A DNA stretch of 64,000 nt from Cyanobium sp. AMD-g (lineage in GTDB: Bacteria > Cyanobacteriota > Cyanobacteriia > PCC-6307 > Cyanobiaceae), in assembly GCF_024346395.1 (NCBI RefSeq), contig NZ_JAGQCW010000004.1, forward strand, positions 62,001 through 126,000, read 5' to 3'. Below are positions 18,404 through 26,291 of this stretch, piece by piece; positions within the stretch are counted from its first letter, which is position 1, and each line of letters begins with the position of its first letter. The notes below the pieces were generated by a model that did no database searches, had not been told where the DNA came from, and was given only the letters and a program-made list of their open reading frames with translations. The translations under genes were made by a program, and so were the position numbers.

Positions 18404-19095
18404 CGACGCCACCCACCGCCGCCACCCCTGCCCAGACCGCGGTGTTGCTGGTGGGCCTGGAGGCCATCGGCCTGGCTCCCCGGCTGGAGGTGTCCGGCTA
18501 CAGCACCCAGCAGCAGGAGCCTGGCGATGCGCTCCCTGCGGCCGTGATCCTGTCGCCGGGATGCGAACAGCGGATTCCGGAACTGCGCCGCAGGCTGGGG
18601 GCTCGCCCCCTGCTGCTCGGCATCAGCAGCGACAGCGTGGAGAGCCGCAGCCATTGCCTGGAGTGGGGGGCCGACGATTTCTGGCTGCCCAGCCTCGGCA
18701 CCAGCGATCTGCTCACCCGGTTGCGGCTGCACCTGGCCCTGGCCCAGCGGCAGGCCCCCACGCCGGTGTCCGCCCTGCTGACGTTGGCGAATCTGCGGAT
18801 CGACCCGGTGGCACGCCAGGGGTGGCGCGGCCAGCGCCAGCTCAGCCTGACGGCCCGGGAGTATCAGCTGCTGCTGCTGCTGCTGCGCCACCGGGGATCG
18901 GTGGTGAGCCGGGAGCGCATCCTTGAAGAGATCTGGGCCGACCAGGGCGGAGGCGCCAGCAACGTGATCGAGGTGTACGTGCGCTACCTGCGCCAGAAGC
19001 TGGAGCAGGAGGGCGAATCCCGGCTGATCCACACCGTTCGGGGTCGTGGCTACTGCCTCAGTGAAGGTCGGCCCCCCGCGGGGCCCGTGCCATGA
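18400..19095 (+). CDS. OmpR-type DNA-binding regulator with degenerate receiver
   Basis: 231 residues. The C-terminal winged helix (about 130-225) is clear: [31 protein letters not shown] and [16 protein letters not shown] with [13 protein letters not shown]. The N-terminal part aligns with a receiver fold but lacks its chemistry: the phospho-acceptor position reads AVILSPG with Ser52 instead of Asp, the early acidic pair is missing ([11 protein letters not shown]), and the conserved Lys is replaced (DDFWLPSLG). It therefore probably acts without phosphorylation. It overlaps nadK and the DUF192 gene by 4 bp each. Confidence 0.82.
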   Translation: MTTPPTAATPAQTAVLLVGLEAIGLAPRLEVSGYSTQQQEPGDALPAAVILSPGCEQRIPELRRRLGARPLLLGISSDSVESRSHCLEWGADDFWLPSLGTSDLLTRLRLHLALAQRQAPTPVSALLTLANLRIDPVARQGWRGQRQLSLTAREYQLLLLLLRHRGSVVSRERILEEIWADQGGGASNVIEVYVRYLRQKLEQEGESRLIHTVRGRGYCLSEGRPPAGPVP

Positions 19096-19601
19096 GCTGT
19101 TCCAACCTCCGGCGTTGGGCCCTGGCCGGCGTGGTCCTGTTGGGCGGCTGCGGACCGGGTTTGACCCAGGTGCCACCCCAGTTTCTGCCCATCACCGCCC
19201 AGTGGTGTCTGGAGGGGCCGCCGCCGGCGCGCTGCATCCAGCTGGAGGTGCCCCGGGGCGAGCGCCAGCAGGCCATGGGGTTGCAACTGCGCCCGCCCTT
19301 GCCCCACCTGCGCGGCATGTGGTTCCCGTACGCTCCCCCCGCGGTGGCCAGGTTCTGGATGCACCGAACCCCGGAACCCCTCGACATGCTGTTCATCCAG
19401 GGCGGTCGCGTTGTTTTCCTCGAGAGTGCCGTGCCGCCCTGCATGAACCTGCCCTGCCGCAGCTACGGCCCCGACACGCCGGTGGACGGGGTGCTGGAAC
19501 TGGCGGCTGGCCAGGCCGCCGTGCTCGGCATCAGCGTGGGCACCCCGGTGCGGATCACCCCACTGCCGGGCGCGCTCCCTTCAGCACCAGCACGGGATTG
19601 A
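19092..19601 (+). CDS. DUF192 lipoprotein
   Basis: 169 residues with a lipobox-bearing signal peptide (RRWALAGVVLLGGCG, Cys about residue 20), then a DUF192 domain: LEVPRGERQQAMGLQLRPPL, FWMHRTPEPLDMLFIQGGRV and a cysteine pair in AVPPCMNLPCRSYG. DUF192 proteins are small beta-rich envelope proteins of unknown role. It overlaps the regulator's stop (ATGA). Its last 47 bases run antisense to the 3' end of the cobL-type gene. Confidence 0.8.
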   Translation: MSCSNLRRWALAGVVLLGGCGPGLTQVPPQFLPITAQWCLEGPPPARCIQLEVPRGERQQAMGLQLRPPLPHLRGMWFPYAPPAVARFWMHRTPEPLDMLFIQGGRVVFLESAVPPCMNLPCRSYGPDTPVDGVLELAAGQAAVLGISVGTPVRITPLPGALPSAPARD

Positions 19602-20850
19602 GGGGAGCCAGGCGGGTGCCCTCCGCCAGGGGAGCACCACGCCAGGCCTGGATCTGGGTGACCGCCACCCCCAGGCCGGCCTGCTCCAGCAGGGGACGGC
19701 ACAGGGCCAGTCCCTCCACCGTGGCCAGGGGCAGCACCACCACCCCACCGGGCCGCAGCCGGCCCAGCACCGTCTCCAGCAGCAGGCTGCGCCTAGCACC
19801 ACCGCCACCGATGAGCACGCGATCGGGGTCGGGCAGCTGGGCCAGGGCCGCCGGGGCCTCCGCCTCCAGCACCCCGGCGGGCCGCACCCCGAGCCGGATC
19901 GCATTGGCGCCGATCAGGGCGGCGGCCCCGGCCCGGCGCTCCACGGCCCACAGGGTCAGCCCGGGACGCAACCGCAGCGCCTCCAAGCCCACCGATCCCA
20001 CCCCGGCACCGATGTCCCAGAGCACGCCCGTCTCAGGCAGATCCAGATCGGCCAGCAGCTGGACGCGCACCTCCCGTTTGGTCATCAGCCCCGGCTGGTC
20101 TGCATGTTGCAGCCAGAGCCCGTCGGGGATGCCGAACAGGGGCAGGGCCTCCGGCGCGACCGCGGCGGGCTCGCTGGCGATCAGCAGCACCAGGTGCAGG
20201 GGATCGAGATCCGGCGGCAGGGGGTCGGCGGGCGCCAGCCGCTGCAGACGCTCCGCCGGATGGCCGAGGCGCTCCGCCAGCCAGACCTGATAGGCGGCCT
20301 CCAGCCCCGAAGCCCGCAGGATGCCGCGCACCTCGGCGGCTCCTCCCCGGGCCGGATCGGTCAGCACCGCCAGGGCGGCGGGCCGCTGCTGCAGCCGCGC
20401 CGCCAGGGGCTCGGGATCACGGCCGTGCAGGCTGATCCAGGAGGCGTCCTGCCATGGGCGGCCCAGCCGGGCGAAGGCCAGCTGCAGGGAGGTGGGGGCC
20501 GGGTGGAAGCGGAGTCGCTCGGCGGGAAGGTGCTGCAGCAGCAGCCGACCGATCCCGAACCAGAGCGGATCGCCGCTGGCGAGCAGCACCACCTGCTGGC
20601 CGGCGGCGAGGGCCTGCTGCAGCCGGGGCAGCAGTTCGGTGGGCCGGTCGCTGGCCAGCAGCTCCGGTGCAGGGGCGTCGCCGCGCCAGGCCTCGAGGTC
20701 CGCCAGCAGCCGCCGGGGGGCCGCCACCAGATCAGCACCAAGGATCTGCTCCTGCCAGTGGCGGGAGAGGCCCGCGATCCCGGCGGCATCGGTGCCAAGC
20801 ACCTCCAGCAGCGAACCCTCCAGCCGTTCCCCTGCGCCACTGCTGGCCAT
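19555..20850 (-). CDS. cobL: Precorrin-6Y C5,15-methyltransferase (decarboxylating), CbiE-CbiT fusion
   Basis: Cobalamin corrin-ring enzyme methylating C5 and C15 and decarboxylating C12. 431 residues from ATG 20850. The CbiE half shows VVLLASGDPLWFGIGRLLL and LAFARLGRPWQDASWISLHG; the CbiT half shows QPGLMTKREVRVQLLADLDL, LWDIGAGVGSVGLEALRL (SAM motif I) and VLIGGGGARRSLLLETVL. The frame is open upstream to 23856 but that is antisense to the GH116 gene. Other cob genes are not in this window. Confidence 0.93.
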   Translation of the reverse strand: MASSGAGERLEGSLLEVLGTDAAGIAGLSRHWQEQILGADLVAAPRRLLADLEAWRGDAPAPELLASDRPTELLPRLQQALAAGQQVVLLASGDPLWFGIGRLLLQHLPAERLRFHPAPTSLQLAFARLGRPWQDASWISLHGRDPEPLAARLQQRPAALAVLTDPARGGAAEVRGILRASGLEAAYQVWLAERLGHPAERLQRLAPADPLPPDLDPLHLVLLIASEPAAVAPEALPLFGIPDGLWLQHADQPGLMTKREVRVQLLADLDLPETGVLWDIGAGVGSVGLEALRLRPGLTLWAVERRAGAAALIGANAIRLGVRPAGVLEAEAPAALAQLPDPDRVLIGGGGARRSLLLETVLGRLRPGGVVVLPLATVEGLALCRPLLEQAGLGVAVTQIQAWRGAPLAEGTRLAPLNPVLVLKGARPAVG

Positions 20851-20886
20851 GATGCTCCCCACGCGTGCTGGCCCCACCCCCTGCCC

Positions 20887-21150
20887 ATGAGCGATCGACG
20901 CCAGAGGATCCACGCCCTGGTGCTGGCCCTGCTGGCCCACCAGAGCGATCTCGAGCTGCTCGAGGACGAGCGCTCCGGACCGGGCGGCCATCCCCTGGGG
21001 GGCGGCGGTGACCCTGGCAGCTGGCTGGACCGCAACCGGCGGGTGGTGCAGCGCTACCAGTCGCTGGTGCGCAGCGCCGTCACCCTCGATGCGCTGATCG
21101 AGCAGGAACTGGGCAGCGATCAGCTGGGGGGAGGCTCCACACCAGGCTGA
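20887..21150 (+). CDS. Small conserved hypothetical protein
   Basis: 87 residues from ATG 20887: MSDRRQRIHALVLALLAHQS, then DLELLEDERSG, a Gly-rich linker and RRVVQRYQSLVRSAVTLDAL. Helical and soluble; no family recognised with certainty. It is divergent from cobL (36 bp). The 120 bp after it, before the GH116 start, holds a 28-codon frame from ATG 21157 (MEQAIITSPSWKDLFPRLPW) that I cannot support as a gene. Confidence 0.6.
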   Translation: MSDRRQRIHALVLALLAHQSDLELLEDERSGPGGHPLGGGGDPGSWLDRNRRVVQRYQSLVRSAVTLDALIEQELGSDQLGGGSTPG

Positions 21151-21270
21151 TCGACGATGGAACAAGCCATCATCACCAGCCCCAGCTGGAAGGATCTTTT
21201 TCCACGGCTGCCCTGGGCCGCTCCTTCTGACGGCCAGCTCTGACAAGCTGGGCCCACCTTGTCTGGCCCC

Positions 21271-23778
21271 ATGGCGCCCTTCGGCCTCTCCGCTCTCCAG
21301 AACCTGCGGCGCGGCAGGACTCCCTGGCAGCCCCCCGAGGCCAGCTGGTCGCGGCCCTTCGGCCAGGGCTGGGACAAGCCCTACACGGTGCGCTACGCCA
21401 GCAACCTGGATGACGGCCCCAACCACGGCATGCCCCTCGGGGGCTTCGGCGCCGGCTGCCTGGGCCGGGGCATCGACGGCGCCTTCAACCTCTGGCACCT
21501 CGACGGCGGGGAGCACTGGTTCGGCGTGCTGCCCGACTGCCAGTTCGCCCTGTTCGAGCAGGACGGCGAGGGGCGGCGGGCCCATGCCCTGGCCACCACA
21601 CCCGCCTCTGACGCTTCCCGCCCCGACGCCGCCCCGCCGCTGGCCGCCTGGAGCTGGTACCCCGCCGCCACGCCGGAGCAGCCGAGCGGCACCGTGGCGG
21701 TGCGCTATCCGGTCAGCTCCCACCACTACGCCTCCGTGTTCAGCGGCGACGTGCGCTGCGAGGCCTTCAGCCCGATCCTCCCCGGCGACTACCGGCGCAC
21801 CAGCTATCCCGTTGCCGTCTTCGCCTGGACGTTCAGCAACCCCACCAACCAGCCGCTGGATCTGTCGCTGCTGCTGAGCTGGCGCAACACCGTCGGCTGG
21901 TTCACCAACACCGACCCGGCGGCGGAGGTCCACTTCCGTGACGACGGCAGCCCGGAGCACAACTACGTGCCGGCGATCGGCCGCGGCAAGGGGCAGCGCA
22001 ACCGCTGGGTCGACGGGGCCGGCCTCAAGGGCCTGCTGCTGGAGGGCGAGCGGTCGCAACCCCTGGCTGAAGGGCAGGGCCAGTGGTGTCTGGCGGTGCC
22101 CGACGAGGCGGCGCTGAACCACCCGGGGCTGGAGGTGTTCCGCTGCAGCCGCTGGGATCCCAGCGGTGATGGGGCGGAACTCTGGGAACCCTTCAGCCGC
22201 GACGGCTCGATCCCCGACAGCGACAACGACCGCCGCAGCACCGGCGACGATCCCCTCAGCGCCGCCCTGGCGGTGCGCTTCCGGCTGGAGCCCGGGGCCT
22301 CGCTGGAAATCCCGGTGGTGATCAGCTGGGACCTGCCGGTGACGGCCTTCGCCACCGGCACCCGGGCCCTGCGCCGCTACACCGACTTCTTTGGCAGCGA
22401 AGGCGACAGCGCCGCCGCCATCGCCGGCGAAGCCCTGGCCGAATGGCGCGACTGGCAGGCCGCGATCGAGGCCTGGCAGGCGCCGGTGGTGCAACGCCAC
22501 GACCTGGCGGAGCCGCTGCGGATGGCCCTGCTCAACGAGCTCTACGACCTGGCGAGTGGCGGCAGCCTCTGGACAGCCGCCAGCGGTGACGATCCGGTGG
22601 GCCGCTTCGGGGTGCTCGAGTGCCTCGACTACGCCTGGTACGAAAGCCTCGATGTGCGGCTGTACGGCTCCTTCGCCCTGCTGCAGCTGTGGCCCGAGCT
22701 CGACAAGGCGGTGCTGCGCAGCTTTGCCCGCGCCATCCCGGCCGCCGATCCGACGCCGCGGCCGATCGGCTGGTACTTCACCCAGGGACGGGGCCGGGTG
22801 GAGGCGGCCCGCAAGGTAGCCGGCGCCACCCCCCACGACCTCGGCGCCCCCAACGAGCGCCCCTTCGACGCCACCAACTACACCGCCTACCAGGACTGCA
22901 ACCTCTGGAAGGACCTGGCCAGCGATTTCGTGCTGCAGGTCTGGCGCACCTACAAGCTGGCTCCCGGTGGCCTGGACATCCGCTTCCTGGCGGACTGCTG
23001 GCCGGCGGCGGTGACCGCCCTCGACTACCTCAAGCAGTTCGACGTCAACGACGACGGCCTGCCCGACAACGGTGGTGCCCCGGACCAGACCTTCGATGAC
23101 TGGCCCCTGCAGGGGGTGAGCGCCTACTGCGGTGCCCTCTGGATCGCCGCCCTGGAGGCGGCCCTGGCCATCGGCCAGCGGCTGCAGCTGGAGCTGGGGC
23201 TCGACACCGCTGAGGAGCAACGGCGCTTCGGCGGCTGGCTGGAGCAGTCCCGAAGCCACTTCGATGCCCTGCTCTGGAACGGCGAGTACTACGCCATCGA
23301 TGCCGGCAGCGGCACGCCCGTGGTGATGGCCGACCAGCTCTGCGGCGACTTCTACGCCCGGCTGCTGGGGCTGCCGCCGGTGGTGGCCGACGAGCGGGCC
23401 CTCTCGGCCCTCAAGGCGATCCGCCAGGCCTGCTTTGAGTCCTTCGAGGGCGGCCGTCTGGGGGTGGCCAATGGCCTGCGCCGCGACGGCACCCCCCTCG
23501 ATCCCGAGGGAACCCATCCGCTGGAGGTCTGGACCGGTATCAACTTCGGCCTGGCCGCCTACTACCGGCTGATGGGACAGAGCAGCACCGCCTTCGCCAT
23601 CACCGGTGCCGTCGTGCGCCAGGTGTACGAGGGTGGCCTGCAGTTCCGCACACCGGAGGCGATCACCGCGGCCGGCACCTTCCGCGCCTGCCACTACCTG
23701 CGGGCCATGGCGATCTGGGCGCTCTGGGCCACCCACACCGGCTGGCAACCGATCCCGGGGGCCGAACGCCAGCCATGA
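21271..23778 (+). CDS. GH116 beta-glucosidase, GBA2 (non-lysosomal glucosylceramidase)-like
   Basis: 835 residues, with a beta-sandwich N-terminal part starting NHGMPLGGFGAGCLGRG and an (alpha/alpha)6 catalytic part. The nucleophile region FGVLECLDYAWYESLDV contains Glu450, corresponding to the GBA2 nucleophile; the acid/base region DGLPDNGGAPDQTFDDW contains the candidate Asp (605-609), followed by SAYCGALWIAALEA. No signal peptide is seen, so a cytosolic location is likely. Substrate is unknown: a glucosyl-lipid or other beta-glucoside. ATG 21271 is preferred over TTG 21259. Overlaps the next gene by 4 bp. Confidence 0.87.
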   Translation: MAPFGLSALQNLRRGRTPWQPPEASWSRPFGQGWDKPYTVRYASNLDDGPNHGMPLGGFGAGCLGRGIDGAFNLWHLDGGEHWFGVLPDCQFALFEQDGEGRRAHALATTPASDASRPDAAPPLAAWSWYPAATPEQPSGTVAVRYPVSSHHYASVFSGDVRCEAFSPILPGDYRRTSYPVAVFAWTFSNPTNQPLDLSLLLSWRNTVGWFTNTDPAAEVHFRDDGSPEHNYVPAIGRGKGQRNRWVDGAGLKGLLLEGERSQPLAEGQGQWCLAVPDEAALNHPGLEVFRCSRWDPSGDGAELWEPFSRDGSIPDSDNDRRSTGDDPLSAALAVRFRLEPGASLEIPVVISWDLPVTAFATGTRALRRYTDFFGSEGDSAAAIAGEALAEWRDWQAAIEAWQAPVVQRHDLAEPLRMALLNELYDLASGGSLWTAASGDDPVGRFGVLECLDYAWYESLDVRLYGSFALLQLWPELDKAVLRSFARAIPAADPTPRPIGWYFTQGRGRVEAARKVAGATPHDLGAPNERPFDATNYTAYQDCNLWKDLASDFVLQVWRTYKLAPGGLDIRFLADCWPAAVTALDYLKQFDVNDDGLPDNGGAPDQTFDDWPLQGVSAYCGALWIAALEAALAIGQRLQLELGLDTAEEQRRFGGWLEQSRSHFDALLWNGEYYAIDAGSGTPVVMADQLCGDFYARLLGLPPVVADERALSALKAIRQACFESFEGGRLGVANGLRRDGTPLDPEGTHPLEVWTGINFGLAAYYRLMGQSSTAFAITGAVVRQVYEGGLQFRTPEAITAAGTFRACHYLRAMAIWALWATHTGWQPIPGAERQP

Positions 23779-24332
23779 GCGCAGCCGGCCGGTTGGTGGA
23801 AGCGTGCCGCCGAAGCTGGTGGCAGGCGGGGATCCTCGTTCTGATCGTGGGCCCACTCATGGTGCTGGTGCTGGCCGTGGCCCCGGCGCCGGCCCTGGCG
23901 CAACTGCATGCCCACCCGAATGGCAACGGCACCCCGGTGGTGCGCAGCCTGGAGAGCCTGCGCGACCTCGACGACCAGAGCTGGCAGGTGGTGGCCTACC
24001 GGGAGGGACCGCCCGGCGGCCCGTTGCGGCTACGGATCGTCGGCTACCCCGGCAAGGTGCGCCTCGACCATCCCACGGCCCTGGAGGTGCGCAGCGGCCG
24101 GCTGCTCTGGGACCTCGAGGATGTGACCCTCAATAGCGCTGCCCTGGCCGGGGATACCCGATCCGCCGCCGCCGAGTTCGATCTGGCGCCGCTGCTGGCC
24201 GATCTGGAGCGGAACCGTCCCCTGCGACTGCGGCTGCCGCGGGTGTTCAGCGAGTTGGCGGTTCCGCCCTACGTGGTGGCGGAATGGCGCCGCCTGCTGA
24301 CCTGGCAGGAAGCGCTGCCGGGCCAGCCGTGA
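23775..24332 (+). CDS. DUF3122 secreted protein
   Basis: 185 residues. A strong signal peptide (WQAGILVLIVGPLMVLVLAV, ending near APALA) is followed by HPNGNGTPVVRSLESLRDLD and SWQVVAYREGPPGGPLRLRI, the pattern of the cyanobacterial DUF3122 family, whose role is unknown. ATGA overlaps with the GH116 stop upstream and GTGA with ribD downstream imply a coupled three-gene operon. Confidence 0.78.
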   Translation: MSAAGRLVEACRRSWWQAGILVLIVGPLMVLVLAVAPAPALAQLHAHPNGNGTPVVRSLESLRDLDDQSWQVVAYREGPPGGPLRLRIVGYPGKVRLDHPTALEVRSGRLLWDLEDVTLNSAALAGDTRSAAAEFDLAPLLADLERNRPLRLRLPRVFSELAVPPYVVAEWRRLLTWQEALPGQP

Positions 24333-25459
24333 GCGATTCGGCGGCCCCTCACTGGCTCCCCTGGATGCGGCGCGCCCTGCAGCTGGCGAGCCTTGGCCGG
24401 GGGGGCACCAGTCCGAATCCACTGGTGGGCGCCGTGGTGCTGGATGCCGCCGGGCAGCTGGTGGGTGAGGGCTTCCACAAGCGAGCCGGTTCGCCCCATG
24501 CAGAGGTGGTCGCCCTGCGACAAGCGGGGGAGCGGGCCAGGGGTGGGACGGTGGTGGTGACTCTGGAACCCTGTTGCCATCACGGCCGAACGCCCCCCTG
24601 CTGCGATGCGGTGATCGCCGCGGGCCTGAAGAGGGTCGTCGTGGCGATGGCTGATCCGGATCCTCGGGTCTGCGGTGAGGGTGTGGCCCGCCTGCGCCGG
24701 GCTGGCCTTGAGGTGATCGAAGGGGTGGCCCGGGCGGAGGCGACCCAACTCAACCGGGCTTTCGTTCACCGGGTGCACACCGGCCGACCGCTGGGGATTC
24801 TGAAGTGGGCCATGAGCCTCGACGGACGCACCGCCCTGCCCAACGGCGAGAGCCAGTGGATCAGCAGCCAGAACGCCCGGGAATGGGTGCACCATCTGCG
24901 GGCGACCTGTGATGCGGTGATCGTGGGAGGCGGCACTGTGCGGGCCGACGACCCCCTGCTCACCAGCCGCGGCCGGCGCCATCCCGAACCCCTGCGTGTG
25001 GTGCTGAGCCGCGGCCTGAATCTGCCGAAAGCCGCCCGCCTCTGGGATCAGGACGGCGCCGCCACCTTGGTGGCCCATGGCCCGGAAGCGCCCCTCGACC
25101 GCCGGCTTTGGCTCGACGCCATCGGCGTGGAACGCCTGGAGATGGGCGTCTGCGAGCCGGCGTCACTGCTGGAGGCCCTGGCCCAGCGCGGTTGCAACCA
25201 GGTGCTCTGGGAATGCGGGCCCGAACTGGCGGCGGCGGCCCTGCGGCAGCTCTGCGTGCAGGAGCTGGCGGCCGTGGTCGCGCCGAAGCTGCTGGGGGGC
25301 CTGCCGGCAAGGACTCCAGTCGGGGAGCTCGGGCTCAGCCGCATCGAGAGTGATCCCTCCTGGACAGAAGACACGGTGCGACGGCTCGGCGTCGATCTGG
25401 TCTGGACCCTCAGCCGGGCCAGTCCCTCCGGCACACCTCGGGACCGTCCAAGGCCTTGA
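24329..25459 (+). CDS. ribD: Bifunctional riboflavin-specific deaminase/reductase
   Basis: Catalyses the deamination and side-chain reduction steps of riboflavin synthesis. The deaminase domain has the zinc site HAEVVAL and TLEPCCHHGRTPPCCDAVIA; the reductase domain follows with LKWAMSLDGRTALPNGESQW, AVIVGGGTVRADDPLLTSR and VLWECGPELAAAALRQ. 376 residues from GTG 24329. The end of the protein (SGTPRDRPRP) is a basic tail. Confidence 0.95.
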   Translation: MSDSAAPHWLPWMRRALQLASLGRGGTSPNPLVGAVVLDAAGQLVGEGFHKRAGSPHAEVVALRQAGERARGGTVVVTLEPCCHHGRTPPCCDAVIAAGLKRVVVAMADPDPRVCGEGVARLRRAGLEVIEGVARAEATQLNRAFVHRVHTGRPLGILKWAMSLDGRTALPNGESQWISSQNAREWVHHLRATCDAVIVGGGTVRADDPLLTSRGRRHPEPLRVVLSRGLNLPKAARLWDQDGAATLVAHGPEAPLDRRLWLDAIGVERLEMGVCEPASLLEALAQRGCNQVLWECGPELAAAALRQLCVQELAAVVAPKLLGGLPARTPVGELGLSRIESDPSWTEDTVRRLGVDLVWTLSRASPSGTPRDRPRP

Positions 25460-25480
25460 GGACGTCGGTCAGGGGCTGTT

Positions 25481-25966
25481 TCAGATCAGCTCCGGGTGGC
25501 GGAGATCTCCTTTGAACGGACCCTCCACGTCGGCGGTGATCCAGCCGCCGTAGAAGCCCCCGGGTTGGGCGGTGACCTGTTCCCCGTCCACCCAGCAGCC
25601 TTCCATCTTGCCGGGATAAAGGGAGAACCAACCCGCCAAGGCCTGGTAGGGGGGCGAGGGATCGGGGTACTGCCACAGGGCCCGTTCCAGGCGGCGACCA
25701 TCGGCGGCCACCACATCGAAATAGCGGGCCACCCCTTTCCACTCGCAGAAGGAACGGCCCGGAGCCGGCACCAGCATGTCCAGGTTCATCACCTCCGGGG
25801 GCAGGTAATAGGTGGGCGGGTGGAAGGTTTCGAGCAGCCTCAGGCTGCAACGGGTATCGGCGAGCACTTTGCCGAAGATCTCGACCCGCACATGCCGTTC
25901 GCATGGCAACAGCAACGGAGGGCGTGGATAGTCAGAGACGCGTTCCATCATCGGGCTCTCCCCCAT
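25481..25966 (-). CDS. DUF427 domain protein
   Basis: 161 residues with the single-domain DUF427 pattern: HVRVEIFGKVLADTR, TYYLPPEVMNLDMLVPAPG, SFCEWKGVARYFDVV and WQYPDPSPPYQALAGWFSLY. The fold is a small beta-rich domain of unknown function. ATG at Met6/7 (MMERV) is an alternative start. Convergent with ribD (21 bp apart) and followed upstream by the Nif11 gene on the same strand. Confidence 0.82.
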   Translation of the reverse strand: MGESPMMERVSDYPRPPLLLPCERHVRVEIFGKVLADTRCSLRLLETFHPPTYYLPPEVMNLDMLVPAPGRSFCEWKGVARYFDVVAADGRRLERALWQYPDPSPPYQALAGWFSLYPGKMEGCWVDGEQVTAQPGGFYGGWITADVEGPFKGDLRHPELI

Positions 25967-25984
25967 CCCTGGGCCACTGTGGTT

Positions 25985-26239
25985 TCAGCCCGGGATGAAG
26001 TGGCGCAATCGTCTTGCCTCCACCCCGGCACGCTCCTGGAGTTCTCCCTCGCTGAGTCGCGCCTCCTCCCGCTGCTGGGCGGCCAGGATGTCGTCGGCGC
26101 TGAGGGCGAATCCTTCGCCACGCGCCACTTCCAGGAAGGCGGGCAGATCAAGGGGTTGCTGATGATCGTGCAGACGTCGGTTGAGTTCAGGGATCCCTCG
26201 CGCGTGGGCCAGGAAAGCATCGAGGTCAGCGAGGCTCAT
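25985..26239 (-). CDS. Nif11-domain small protein (leader-peptide-like)
   Basis: 84 residues from ATG 26239. The N-terminus MSLADLDAFLAHARGIPELN and middle FLEVARGEGFALSADDILAA match the Nif11 domain, which in picocyanobacteria forms the leaders of many RiPP precursors such as prochlorosins, and also occurs as stand-alone small proteins. The domain continues into RLSEGELQERAG, where such leaders usually end in a double-Gly cleavage site; here no GG follows and only VEARRLRHFIPG remains, with no Cys or Ser/Thr-rich core. A stand-alone Nif11 protein is therefore likelier than a modified-peptide precursor. No lanthionine synthetase or ABC exporter is visible nearby. Confidence 0.75.
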   Translation of the reverse strand: MSLADLDAFLAHARGIPELNRRLHDHQQPLDLPAFLEVARGEGFALSADDILAAQQREEARLSEGELQERAGVEARRLRHFIPG

Positions 26240-26291
26240 GGGCGGGAAGGCTGGAGGGCCGTCGGAGGGGCAGTGCCCTGTCCACCTTGCC

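Noticed and set aside
21157-21243. 28-codon frame before the GH116 gene
   Set aside because: No ribosome site and too short to support without comparative evidence; noted only in the neighbouring gene entry.
20851-23856. Upstream extension of the cobL frame by about 1000 codons
   Set aside because: It is antisense to the GH116 gene, whose catalytic motifs are clear; cobL starts naturally at ATG 20850.
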